DNA of 64,000 nucleotides, from positions 1 to 64,000 of the forward strand of contig JAVJRG010000010.1 of the NCBI GenBank assembly GCA_040218535.1. The letters are read 5' to 3'. The stretch comes from Lacipirellulaceae bacterium (GTDB lineage Bacteria; Planctomycetota; Planctomycetia; Pirellulales; Lacipirellulaceae). The notes below the pieces were generated by a model. The model was not told the origin of the DNA. It saw only the letters and a program-made list of their open reading frames with translations, and searched no databases. Below, in pieces: positions 9,104 to 18,200 of this stretch; position 1 is the first letter of the stretch; each line of letters opens with the position of its first letter. A program made the translations under genes and the position numbers.

Positions 9104-9529
9104 CTAGGCGGTTGCCTTTTCGGTGCAACAAGCACTGCCACAATCGCCACCGCACTCGCAGCCTTTGCAATTGCAAGCTTCACAATCACAGTCGGTGCAA
9201 GTTCCGGTAGAGCAATCGCACTCCTCACACTTGCAGTCCGCACCACAGCAACAGGCCGCGGCGGTTGAGGAGGCTGCGACTTCGGTTGTGCAACAAGGGC
9301 TGCCGCAGCTTTCGCCACACTTGCAACCTTCGCAATTGCAGGCCTCGCAGTTGCAATCAGTGCAAGTGCCCGTTGAGCAATCGCACTCCTCACATTTGCA
9401 GTCTGCACCACAGCAGCAGGCGTCGGCAGCTTTCGCTTCGCCGTCGCCCGCTTGCATCGAATTGAAGGCAAAACCGGCAACCGCCACAACGGCAACGGCG
9501 CCGCCAATGATCAAATTTCTACGTGTCAT
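9104..9529 (-). CDS. Exported or anchored Cys-rich protein with two metallothionein-like repeats
   Basis: 141 residues with 34 cysteines. Residues 1-25 are a basic start plus a hydrophobic segment (signal peptide or membrane anchor). Then come two nearly identical Cys-rich units of about 45 residues (about 37-80 and 91-135), each with 17 cysteines in CC, CxC and CxxC spacing (for example CCCGADCKCEECDC and CSTGTCTDC). No aromatic residues occur in the repeats. The pattern suggests binding of several thiophilic metal ions (Cu, Zn, Cd) outside the cytoplasm, by analogy with metallothioneins; I do not recognise a named family. It has a strong Shine-Dalgarno (AAGGAGA) and its own terminator, so it is probably a single-gene unit. 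Confidence 0.8.
   Translation of the reverse strand: MTRRNLIIGGAVAVVAVAGFAFNSMQAGDGEAKAADACCCGADCKCEECDCSTGTCTDCNCEACNCEGCKCGESCGSPCCTTEVAASSTAAACCCGADCKCEECDCSTGTCTDCDCEACNCKGCECGGDCGSACCTEKATA
9124..9421 (-). repeat. Direct repeat of about 132 bp inside the Cys-rich gene
   Basis: Two copies, 9124-9256 and 9290-9421, code for the two 17-cysteine units. They share long stretches at DNA level, for example GCAATCGCACTCCTCACA in both, with mostly silent differences between them. The similarity points to a fairly recent internal duplication of an ancestral one-unit gene. Confidence 0.85.
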
Positions 9530-9580
9530 CTTGCGTGTCTCCTTGGGCAGAAGCTATAGATAGCCATGCCAAATTAGAGT

Positions 9581-9620
9581 CTGGAAAAAGAAAACTGAGT
9601 TTCGCTGCGCTGCGAACTCA
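9581..9620 (-). terminator. Intrinsic terminator overlapping the stop of the second Cys-rich gene
   Basis: On the minus strand TGAGTT-CGC (9612-9620, starting at the TGA stop codon) pairs with GCG-AAACTCA (9596-9605) with one bulged base. A TTTTCTTTTT tract follows (about 9584-9594). Transcription from 10100 should therefore stop before the gene at 9529, which then needs its own promoter in 9530-9580. Confidence 0.65.
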
Positions 9621-10100
9621 ATTCAGCCAGACGGAGAGCAAGGAGTGCAGACGAACCGCAGGATCAGGCAGTACGGAGCCTGCGTCGAGTGCTAGGTACC
9701 GTGTTTCGTCTAGAACCTCACTGAAAGCAACGACCACATGCAGGTGGGCATCTAGCAGACTGTCGTCCGCACGGTTCGAGGTATCGAGAACGGCAATGTC
9801 GCTTGATGTGTTCTCCAGACAACACTCGCAGGGCCCCTCACTGCCAGTACAGCAACTGGTAGCTAACGCTTCGGAAAGCTCGATCGCTTCGGCGTGGCCC
9901 TCGCTTTCCCGCGGGCACTGTGTGCAGTGTTGGCACTGCGACTTGCCGAGATCGCATGACTCAGCTCCTTGCGAAGCCGCCGCTGGCTGGCAGCTACCGA
10001 CGCAGGCACATGCTTGGCACACATGCAGTGGAAAGACGAACATCGCCACCGCGGTAAACGCGGTTAGGTGAATCACGCGGCGATGAAGTTTCAGCAGCAT
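9618..10100 (-). CDS. Exported Cys-rich small protein
   Basis: 160 residues. A basic N-terminus plus hydrophobic segment (about 8-27) is a likely signal peptide, ending just before HVCQACACVGSC. Thirteen cysteines fall within the first 100 residues, in CxC, CxxC and CC arrangements (CQHCTQC, SCC, CECC). The C-terminal 60 residues lack cysteine and contain a His pair (HLHVVV). It is likely a periplasmic metal-binding or redox protein; no family is recognised. It precedes the duplicated Cys-rich gene on the same strand, which suggests a shared metal-handling role, although a terminator separates them. Confidence 0.7.
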   Translation of the reverse strand: MLLKLHRRVIHLTAFTAVAMFVFPLHVCQACACVGSCQPAAASQGAESCDLGKSQCQHCTQCPRESEGHAEAIELSEALATSCCTGSEGPCECCLENTSSDIAVLDTSNRADDSLLDAHLHVVVAFSEVLDETRYLALDAGSVLPDPAVRLHSLLSVWLN

Positions 10101-10121
10101 TGCTTATATCACTTAACTTTC

Positions 10122-10134
10122 GGGGAACTACCCC
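10122..10134. promoter_or_regulatory. GGGG-N5-CCCC palindrome upstream of the Cys-rich gene
   Basis: GGGGAACTACCCC lies about 22 bp upstream of the ATG at 10100. G-tract/C-tract palindromes resemble operators of metal sensors such as CsoR, but the arms are only 4 bp, so this is a tentative site found by eye. Confidence 0.25.
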
Positions 10135-10222
10135 TGCCTCTATTTTATCAATCATCCTGAGCGGATGCCAAAGCAATTTCTAGCCGCTAGCTATACGCGG
10201 CCATCGGCCCAGTAGTTTTCCA

Positions 10223-11500
10223 TCAAATGCCGATTGCTTTATCCGCAATATCCTTACGACACCAAGCCCCATCCCAGCGGATCTGCTTTACGGCCGTGTA
10301 GGCTTGCAACTTGGCAGCAGCGGTTGAATCCCCCAGGCCAGTGACTCCTAGCACACGGCCTCCGTTGGTCACTACTTCCCCCTCGTGCATCCTGGTACCA
10401 GCGTGGAAGACTTTCACATCGGGAATTTGGGCGGCCTCTTCGAGCCCCCGAATCGGGTGGCTTCGTGTGTACGGACCCGGATAGCCTTCACTGGCCATCA
10501 CCACGCAGACCGCCGGCCTTGGATCCCACTCCAGCGCTGGCAATTCGCTGAGAGTTCCGTCCACCGAAGCTTCCAGCAGGTCGAGCAAGTCGCTTTTCAG
10601 CCGCATCATCAGCGGCTGACATTCAGGGTCGCCGAAACGGACGTTGTATTCCAAAACCTTCAAACCCTGCTTGGTGATCATCAGCCCCGCGTAGAGAACC
10701 CCGCGAAACGGACGGCGGGAACGCTTCATCTGGTGGACGGTGGGTACCAAGACACGCTCCTCGATTTCGTTCATGAGCGAAGACGTGACCAGCGGCGTCG
10801 GAGAGAACGCACCCATGCCGCCGGTGTTTGGCCCTTTGTCACCGTCATAGGCCGGTTTGTGATCCTGAGCGGCTGGCATGGTGACGATGGTTCGCCCGTC
10901 GGTGATTGCCAGAACGCTCGCCTCTTGGCCCACTAAGCGTTCCTCAATCACCAGCTGGCTGCCCGCCTCACCGAATTCTCGGCTACCCGCAATGCGTTCA
11001 ACCGCATCGAGAGCCTCTGCTCGATTGTCGCAGACAATCACGCCCTTGCCCGCGGCGAGTCCATCTGCTTTGACGACCACTTGGGCATCCTCACGCTGTG
11101 CGAGATAAGCCTTTGCCGACTCTTCGTCTTTGAAGGTACGGAATTCAGCCGTCGGCACGTCGGCGTGGCGAAGCATGTTCTTGCAGAAAACCTTGCTCGC
11201 TTCCAACTCAGCGGCCTGTTGGCTAGGACCGAAGGCCTTGAGCCCTGCGTCCGCGAGCGCATCAACCAAGCCAGCCGCCAAAGGCGCCTCAGGTCCAACG
11301 ACCGTGAGACCTATTTCGTTCTGCTTGGCGAAATCGACAAGACCGGTGACGTTCGAGTCGCCGATGTCAACATTCTCAGCTTCGGTGGCGGTTCCTGCAT
11401 TGCCTGGCGCGACGAAAACGCGGTCCACGCGTGGACTTTGCCCCAGTTTCCAGGCAAGGGCATGCTCACGACCGCCACCACCAACGATTAACAATTTCAT
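10223..11500 (-). CDS. purD: PurD, phosphoribosylamine-glycine ligase
   Basis: Ligates glycine to 5-phosphoribosylamine using ATP, the second step of de novo purine synthesis. The N-terminus MKLLIVGGGGREHALAW is diagnostic, followed by GPEAPL, the ATP-grasp region with VVKADGLAAGKGV (about residues 140-153) and the metal and ATP ligands in EYNVRFGDPE (about 284-293). At 425 residues it has normal length. It is divergent from the respiratory operon across a 379-bp gap. purB, a later step, lies at 53132. Confidence 0.97.
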   Translation of the reverse strand: MKLLIVGGGGREHALAWKLGQSPRVDRVFVAPGNAGTATEAENVDIGDSNVTGLVDFAKQNEIGLTVVGPEAPLAAGLVDALADAGLKAFGPSQQAAELEASKVFCKNMLRHADVPTAEFRTFKDEESAKAYLAQREDAQVVVKADGLAAGKGVIVCDNRAEALDAVERIAGSREFGEAGSQLVIEERLVGQEASVLAITDGRTIVTMPAAQDHKPAYDGDKGPNTGGMGAFSPTPLVTSSLMNEIEERVLVPTVHQMKRSRRPFRGVLYAGLMITKQGLKVLEYNVRFGDPECQPLMMRLKSDLLDLLEASVDGTLSELPALEWDPRPAVCVVMASEGYPGPYTRSHPIRGLEEAAQIPDVKVFHAGTRMHEGEVVTNGGRVLGVTGLGDSTAAAKLQAYTAVKQIRWDGAWCRKDIADKAIGI

Positions 11501-11879
11501 GCTTCAATACCTATTTTGCAGGCGGACTTCGAGTGTTCTAATGAACGCTGTGACGTTGATAGAGAGCGCTGCGGAAGGATCAAGAGCAGTGTCCTACCAA
11601 GCTCTTCTCCGACCACTTCCCTGGCGCGATTCTATGAACGTGCTAGTTCGTGAGTAAGTGGGTAGGCGAAGGATGACTTGCAATCCGCATTTGAGGTGTT
11701 GGCAGCGGCACTCGAACGGCGGTTGACAATTTATGCTGTCGGACGTAAACCTATAGAAATAGACATTGTGAAAATTGTCACAATGTCGCGACCGACAGCG
11801 CTAAATCTACCTGGCTACTGTACTTAGGTCGTATCGAGTTCACACCGCAATGCCGGATTAATGAGGCCGGACGCCAAGC
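11501..11879. promoter_or_regulatory. Divergent purD / respiratory operon intergenic region
   Basis: 379 bp without a convincing gene. It contains a perfect CRP-type palindrome (11762-11787) and a looser pair of arms, GCTGTCGG at 11735-11742 and CCGACAGC at 11792-11799, which flank it. Possible -10 sequences for the rightward operon are TAAATC at 11802 and TACTTA at 11821; both are weak matches. No structured RNA was recognised. Confidence 0.5.
11762..11787. promoter_or_regulatory. CRP/FNR-family operator-like palindrome
   Basis: Two exact 10-bp inverted arms, GACATTGTGA and TCACAATGTC, are separated by 6 bp. The core TTGTGA-N6-TCACAA matches the consensus of CRP-type and HcpR-type regulators. 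Its centre (11774.5) is 105 bp before the Rieske ATG. A start site near 11816 or 11836 would place it at the classical -41.5 or -61.5 activation position, next to the weak -10 candidates. The regulator itself is not in the window. Confidence 0.65.
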
Positions 11880-12908
11880 ATGGCTGACAAGAAAAAAATG
11901 TCGGTGGCGGAGATGCTCGCCGCTGCAAGAAAGAGCGATGGGGAAGGTGGTTCGGAAGCGGCTGCTGAGTCACCTGCAGCACCTGAACCGGCTGCCGAGG
12001 AAACAGCACCTGCGGCTGCGGAAACGTCATCGGCTCCTCCAAAGAAAATTGCCAAGCCAGGCAGCCCCGACCGTCCCAGCGTAGCGGACATGCTGGCGAT
12101 GGCTCGCTCGGGTGGAAAGCCCGCCGAGGCAAAGCCCGCGAAAAAGGCAGCTCCCAAAGCCAAGCCTGCCGCGGCAAAAGCCGACAAGCCAGCGGCGAAG
12201 GCGGCAAAGTCGCCAGCACCTGAACGCGACACGGCAAGTATTCTCGCCGCTGCCAGAAAAGAGAATAAGCCGGGCCCGATGAGCAAATCGGAGGCGGCTA
12301 CCAAAGCAGCGGCCCCAGCACCGACGAAAGCGAAGCCCGCAATTGTCGCTCCGCCGATGCCCGCCAAGCCCGACTACGCCAAACCCAAGGCGAAAAAGGC
12401 CAAGAAGGCTGAAGCCGTTGACGAAGAACGGCGCACAATGCTCTCGGTCGGTTTCGGGGCCTTGGGTGTGATGGCAGTTGCCTGGGGCGGTGCTCTAACG
12501 GCGTTCATGTTCCCGAATGTGCTCCGCGAATTGCCCAGCAAGTTCAAGGTCGGCACACCTGACGGATTTCCACCGGGACAAGTTTCGACCAAGTACAAAG
12601 CCCAGTACGGCGTTTGGGTCGTCAACACCGAGTACCGAGGCAAGCAACAGCTTTTCGCCTTAAAGAGTGTATGTACCCACCTAGGTTGCACTCCCAGTTG
12701 GCTCGAGGCTGAACAGAAATTCAAATGCCCCTGTCACGGTAGTGGTTTTTATAAAGATGGCATCAACTTCGAAGGCCCGGCTCCACGCCCGCTGGAGCGC
12801 TGCTTCATCCATGTGGCTAGCGACGGGCAAGTCGAAATCGACAAGAACATCACCTATCAAGAGGAAATGGGGCAGTGGAACGATCCCACTTGCTACGTTT
12901 CCGTTTGA
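11880..12908 (+). CDS. Rieske iron-sulfur protein with long repetitive N-terminal tail
   Basis: 342 residues. The C-terminal half is a Rieske [2Fe-2S] protein: one transmembrane helix (about 186-205), then the cluster boxes CTHLGC (about 264-269) and CPCHGSGF (about 282-289). It would take electrons from quinol at the cytochrome b partner encoded next. The first 180 residues are Ala/Lys/Pro-rich and cytoplasmic by topology, with three copies of a short motif of the type S-V-A-E-M-L-A-A-A-R (near residues 8, 80 and 120). Ordinary Rieske proteins lack this tail. It is the first gene of the 21-kb respiratory operon, about 90 bp after the CRP-like site. Confidence 0.92.
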   Translation: MADKKKMSVAEMLAAARKSDGEGGSEAAAESPAAPEPAAEETAPAAAETSSAPPKKIAKPGSPDRPSVADMLAMARSGGKPAEAKPAKKAAPKAKPAAAKADKPAAKAAKSPAPERDTASILAAARKENKPGPMSKSEAATKAAAPAPTKAKPAIVAPPMPAKPDYAKPKAKKAKKAEAVDEERRTMLSVGFGALGVMAVAWGGALTAFMFPNVLRELPSKFKVGTPDGFPPGQVSTKYKAQYGVWVVNTEYRGKQQLFALKSVCTHLGCTPSWLEAEQKFKCPCHGSGFYKDGINFEGPAPRPLERCFIHVASDGQVEIDKNITYQEEMGQWNDPTCYVSV

Positions 12909-13007
12909 GAGAAACACCTTAGAAACGCTCCGGGCGTTGTGCTTTCAAAACGAGGCGCTTCCGGCCCACCTGTAACGAATCAAGCAATTTAGAATACTGA
13001 ACGCACC

Positions 13008-13784
13008 ATGCCCGGTTTAGGCGAAACGATTCGCGAATCGCAAATTTGGAAAAGCATCTTCCGGCATCCGATGCCTGTCGATCGACGTAATCGAATCGTC
13101 GTGATGCTGACCAACTTCTTTCTTCATTTGCACCCCGTTTCGATTAAGAAACAGGGAATTGCCCTGAGTTACACCTGGTGTATGGGCGGAGTGACCTTCT
13201 TCCTATTTCTGGTCGAAACCGTCACCGGTGTTCTGTTGATGTTCTACTACCGCCCGACGGTGGAATGGGCGTATGCCGATGTGCAGATGCTTCGCGACGT
13301 TCATTCGTTAGGAATACTGCGCGAAATCCATCGTTGGGGTGCGCACGCAATGGTGATCACCGTGTGGTTGCACATGTACCGTGTGTTCCTAACGGGAAGC
13401 TACAAACCGCCGCGTGAGTTCAACTGGGTGGTCGGCGTGTTGCTACTGCTGCTAACATTGCTTCTCTCATTCACCGGCTATCTCCTCCCGTGGGATCAGT
13501 TGGCCGTTTGGGCGATTACGGTGGGTTCAAATATGGCCCGTGCACATCCGTTCCTTGGCCACGAAGGTCCCGGTCAGCAACTTTTGACCCTCGGCGGCGT
13601 TGACATGATTACGAACGCCTCAGATGCCCGCTTTGCGCTGCTTGGTGCGCGCGAGGTCGGCGAAGAGACGCTTAATCGATTTTATATTCTCCACTGCATC
13701 GCCATTCCGCTCGGCGTGGCGTTACTGTTAGCGATCCATTTCTGGCGAGTCCGCAAGGACGGCGGCATCAGCGGCCCGCTCTAA
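13008..13784 (+). CDS. Cytochrome b, b6-type N-terminal subunit
   Basis: 258 residues, four main transmembrane helices. The haem b ligands are His108/His122 and His229/His244. The spacings of 14 and 15 are those of cytochrome b6. Cys58 in TWCMGG sits where b6 of the b6f complex has the cysteine that binds the extra haem c(n), and RKDGGISGP at the C-terminus is also b6-like. The protein transfers electrons across the membrane from quinol oxidation to the quinone reduction site. The C-terminal part of cytochrome b is the separate gene that follows after 71 bp. Confidence 0.93.
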   Translation: MPGLGETIRESQIWKSIFRHPMPVDRRNRIVVMLTNFFLHLHPVSIKKQGIALSYTWCMGGVTFFLFLVETVTGVLLMFYYRPTVEWAYADVQMLRDVHSLGILREIHRWGAHAMVITVWLHMYRVFLTGSYKPPREFNWVVGVLLLLLTLLLSFTGYLLPWDQLAVWAITVGSNMARAHPFLGHEGPGQQLLTLGGVDMITNASDARFALLGAREVGEETLNRFYILHCIAIPLGVALLLAIHFWRVRKDGGISGPL

Positions 13785-13855
13785 GCGTTCTGGCCGTTGA
13801 TGCAGATGCGTAGCGAAACATTTCTGGCTAATTTACTTCCTTAACAACTTCCCCC

Positions 13856-15229
13856 ATGACCCACGGACTGAGCGACGCGCAATTCCTTGAGAAGGTTGGT
13901 TCCTTCTTAGTGTGGTATTACATCGCGCTGGCCATCATGAATGGCGTAGCTGCGCTGTATCTCTGGCGTACAGGTCAAGAGAAGACTTGGTTCAAGCTAC
14001 CACTACCTGGCAGCGGCAAGTCGATACCCATCACTAACGTGATCGTCTGGGTTATTTCAGCTGTCGGTTTTGTTTTGCTCGCTTCGCTTACGCAAGGCGA
14101 TTGGATCCCCTCCCTCTCAGAAGGATTTAGGGAAGCCATCAACACGGGTACTGGGCCGATTATTTACAGCCTGGGAACGACTGCTGGACTTGTGGTTCTC
14201 TACATTTTCCGCAGGTTCTTTGTCTCGCCACCCGTGGCTTGGACCATCCTCAACGCCATGCTGCTACTGCTGGGCATGTCGATGACCGACCGCGACTTTT
14301 ACGAGATTATTGCGAAGCCCGACAATGTCCCCATTGTGATGCTTGTCTTATTGCTCGCTTTCTTTACCTGGTTGGCGACTTATCGTGCGGTGATCAATGA
14401 CGATCGCATGGAGCGCGGCGAGCCACCACTGGAGAAGCTGGATGATGAGAAGGTCCTTGTCTGGCCCGACCTCGTCTATACCGAATTGATCTGCATGATC
14501 GCTCTGACGGCGTTTCTCATCTTCTGGGCCATCGCCTTGCCAGCCCCGCTGGAAGAACCCGCCAGCAGCGTTAAGACGCCCAACCCGTCGAAAGCACCTT
14601 GGTACTTTTTGGGTCTCCAAGAAATGCTGGTGTACTTCGATCCCTGGATGGCTGGGATCGTCTTGCCTGTGACGATTGTGATCGGCCTTATGGCCATTCC
14701 ATATCTCGATTTCAATAAAGAAGGCAACGGCTACTACACCATTAAACAGCGGAAATTTAGCTACATAGTCTGGCAATTTGGCTTCCTGGAAATGTGGATC
14801 ACTCTGATTGTGCTCGGAACGCTGCTAAGAGGGCCCAACTGGAACTTCTTCGGCCCCTATGAACATTGGGATGCCCACAAAGTTGAAGCACTGGCGAATG
14901 TCAACCTTTCCGAATGGTTCTGGCGAGATTTGCTTGGCAGGAGCCTACCTACCGCGCCAGCTGGGTCGAACGGACTGGTCGCGGCGGGCTACATCATCCT
15001 GCGTGAATGGCTCGGCATCGCTTTAGTGTTGGGCTACTTCATTGCCTTGCCACCGATCATGGCCCTCACGGTATTTCGTCGCTACTACCAGAAGATGGGT
15101 TTCATTCGCTTTATGTTGATGGCCAACCTACTGCTGCTGATGGCTTCTTTGCCAATCAAGATGGTGCTGCGATGGGTTGTCCAATTGAAATATCTGATCG
15201 CGATTCCTGAGTACTTCCTGAATTTTTAG
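13856..15229 (+). CDS. Cytochrome b C-terminal subunit (subunit IV-like), enlarged
   Basis: 457 residues, against about 160 for b6f subunit IV. The C-terminal part (about 200-457) holds the subunit IV signature region: WPDLVYTE near 203, PSKAPWYFLGLQE near 244 in the place of the quinol-site PEWY motif, and several helices. The first 190 residues add about four transmembrane helices of unknown origin. Together with the preceding gene it completes the cytochrome b core. It is followed 59 bp later by the giant cytochrome c. Confidence 0.88.
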   Translation: MTHGLSDAQFLEKVGSFLVWYYIALAIMNGVAALYLWRTGQEKTWFKLPLPGSGKSIPITNVIVWVISAVGFVLLASLTQGDWIPSLSEGFREAINTGTGPIIYSLGTTAGLVVLYIFRRFFVSPPVAWTILNAMLLLLGMSMTDRDFYEIIAKPDNVPIVMLVLLLAFFTWLATYRAVINDDRMERGEPPLEKLDDEKVLVWPDLVYTELICMIALTAFLIFWAIALPAPLEEPASSVKTPNPSKAPWYFLGLQEMLVYFDPWMAGIVLPVTIVIGLMAIPYLDFNKEGNGYYTIKQRKFSYIVWQFGFLEMWITLIVLGTLLRGPNWNFFGPYEHWDAHKVEALANVNLSEWFWRDLLGRSLPTAPAGSNGLVAAGYIILREWLGIALVLGYFIALPPIMALTVFRRYYQKMGFIRFMLMANLLLLMASLPIKMVLRWVVQLKYLIAIPEYFLNF

Positions 15230-15288
15230 CACTTAATTACAGAGCGTCGAACGTTTTCGTCTGACTGATAAGTAAAGATCAACTCTCC

Positions 15289-18200
15289 ATGCCCGCAACC
15301 GAACAAACTTGGTACAACCAGAAAACGATGCACGTCATCTTCGGAGCCAGTGCGCTCGTGATGACGATTGCCACGTTCTGGTTGTTGGCAAAGGACCACA
15401 ACCGGGAGTGGAAAGATTGGCAGCTTGCCGACCGCCGCAAAGATGCGTGGATGCTCCAGGCCCAGCGTGATAAACTGAAAGATCAGTTCGACTCGCGTAT
15501 GACGCAGATCAAGGATGAGATCCTCGAGGCCGAAACGGCCCCGGTCGGCGCGAATCAAGTCGCGAAGTTTCTCGCAGCGGTCGCTTCGGAGGATCTTCGC
15601 TTGGCGGGGGACGCCAACGAGCCAAGCCCTGAGTTGTTCCTGGTGACCGAGAAAGACGAGCAAACCGGCACCGAAGTTAGCCGCTTGGGCTTGGAACAGA
15701 TTGCCGAAGAACACCCCGAGGTCGCTGACCAATTTGAAGAGATCGTCCAGGCACATGCTGAACTCAAGCAGGCGGTCGCTGCCAAAGAGAGCCTCGCCAG
15801 TGAAGCGGCCGAGGCAAGCGAAGCTGCTCAGGAAGTCGCCCAAAATACGCTCCAAGACGCACGTCTTGCGGTCAAGGGTGAACGGGAAGACCTGATCAAG
15901 GCGATGCAAGATCACGCCAGCGAAGCGAAACGTCGCGAGGATGTCTTCGTGGGCGAGAAGAAGGTTGCCAATGGCAAACGCACCGCAGCTGTTAGCGAGC
16001 TCACTTTGCTTGTAGGTCATGGTGGCTCGAAGAAAGACATCGATGCGAAACAGAAGAAGATCGATAAGCTCGACGAGCAGATCTCGACACTGACTGAACA
16101 AATCGCAGCCGCCAACCAGTATCGCACCCGTCTTGAAGGAATGATTGGCGAGGTGAACGCAGAGCGAGATGAAATCTCCAAAGAACTTTCCGCGATGGAA
16201 ACCGAGTTGGCCCGCTTGGATGACTTGGTCTACAAGAATACTTCCAACGTCGGCGAGTGGCTCGTCCGTGCTCCCGTTCTCAACGCACTCTACGATGGTA
16301 ACGTACGGATTCAGCAAAACTGGCTTCCGAACCTAACGGTCAATTACAACTTCTCCCAAGTTGCCCGCTTCGACCGTTGTATTACCTGCCACAAAGCGAT
16401 CTCAAAGACTGCCCCTGGCACCGCTACCGAGCCTGCTTATCCAACCCTCCCCGAGGAACAACGGAATTTCACGGCAGAACTAGCCTCTCCCGACGAACGT
16501 CCCGAATCCGGTGCAACACTCCGTGAAGTTTATGGGTTGGTCCTCTCCGAATCCGGCATCGTTGATGATGGTGCCGTCACTGTTCACTATGTTTTACCTG
16601 AAACGCCCGCTGCACTAGCTGGACTTGAATCAGGTGATGTGATCGAGGCGATTGGGGATGCTCCCGTTTACGAAACCGAAGCGGTTGCTGACCGACTACT
16701 TCGTACCGTTGACGAGTGGGGCGAGCCTATTGCTCTGCAAGTCAGGCGTGGTCTTGACCATCCCTACACTTCGCATCCGCGGCTCGATCTTTATCTAACG
16801 GACTTGAGCCCGCATCCTGAAAAGAAGTTTGGCTGCACGATTTGCCACGATGGGCAGGGCAGTGGTACTTCCTTCAAATGGGCTTCACATACCCCCAACA
16901 CGGCCAAAGAGCAAGATCGTTGGATGCGGGAGTACGATTGGTTTGATAACCATCATTGGATCTTTCCAATGAAACCCGCTCGCTTCGCGGAAAGTAACTG
17001 CTTGAAGTGCCACCACGAAAAAGGTGGCCTAGAGCCCAGCGAGCAGTTCCCCGAGCCACCCGCTCCGAAGCTCGTCGAAGGATGGAACACCGTTGAAGAA
17101 TACGGATGCTTCGGCTGCCACGAAATCAATGGTCACGACGGTGCAGACCGTATCGGTCCCGATGTTCGCCTCGAGCCGAGCTATCACGAAGCCGCCGCGG
17201 CATTGCTTCGCTACGAAGACCTCACCGACGAAGAACGCAGCTTTGCCGAACGTGTCGTAGAAATGCCGAGCGACTCGGGTGCCCGAGAAGCTCTCTTGGC
17301 TTCAGTGATGGCTGACAAGAACATCGCGGATCTTGGCGAAGAAGAGGCTCGCCTGCCGACAAACGCCCACAAGGTTGCTGATCTCCTGAAGACGGCTGAG
17401 ACTCCAGGCATGTATCGCAAGGTAGGACCTAGCCTACGGTATGTGGATTCGAAAGTTGGTTTTGATTGGCTCTATAGCTGGATTGAAAAACCGTCAGACT
17501 TCCGCCCCAGCACAAAAATGCCACAATTCTTCGGCTTGACCGAGCATTTGGAGGGCGAGGGTGACGAGGCGGAGATCGCACTCACGCACGCCTACGAGCC
17601 CATCGAAATCCGTGCCATCACCAAGTATCTGCTGGATAACAGTTCTGATTTCGAGTATCTCGAAACACCCGAGAACGTCACTGAAGAGGCTTCGGCGGAA
17701 CGCGGCCAATGGTTGTTCCAGTCTCGTGGTTGCCTGGCTTGTCACGCTCACGAAGACTATGAAGGCATCAACGCCAACCAGGGTCCCGAACTCTCTGAGA
17801 TCGCCGCGAAGTTCAACAACGAACGCGGTAAAAAGTGGCTCTACACATGGCTGAAAGAGCCGCACAAGTACCATGCTCGTACGAAGATGCCGAATCTTTA
17901 CCTCGATCCAATCGAAGTAACCGATCCGCAAGGCAAGCCAACCGGAGAAGTAACCGACCCGGCTGCCGATATCACGGCTTACTTGCTCAGCGTTGAGAGC
18001 GATTGGAAGCCACAGGGCGTCCCCGCTGAGAATGAGCTTTCGCAGAAGGAACGAGAGGACTTGGCTGCTTTGGCACTTGAGTGGCTCGCCAGCCCACAGA
18101 TTCCTGAAGCGACAGCGAAGAAGTTCCTACAAGAGGGTATTCCCGAGCGGTTCGCGAACAAGGTGAAAGAGGATGAGAAAATTCTGGTCGGAATCACCGA

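Noticed and set aside
8986-9507. Ala-rich 173-codon and Gln/Ser-rich 146-codon frames over the Cys-rich gene
   Set aside because: Alternative frames of the same repeated DNA. The Cys frame has a signal peptide, a good ribosome site and a terminator; the others have none.
9104-9529. Cys-rich protein as a RiPP or lanthipeptide precursor
   Set aside because: No modification enzymes are adjacent, the length and repeat structure do not fit a leader-core layout, and there is a membrane or signal segment.
9523-10071. 182-codon plus-strand frame opposite the second Cys-rich gene
   Set aside because: No protein-like pattern. The minus frame has a signal peptide and ends exactly at a terminator.
15226-16317. 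363-codon open frame on the minus strand opposite the giant cytochrome c
   Set aside because: It lies wholly antisense to the strongly supported coiled-coil region and shows no domain; regular codon bias of the sense gene explains it.
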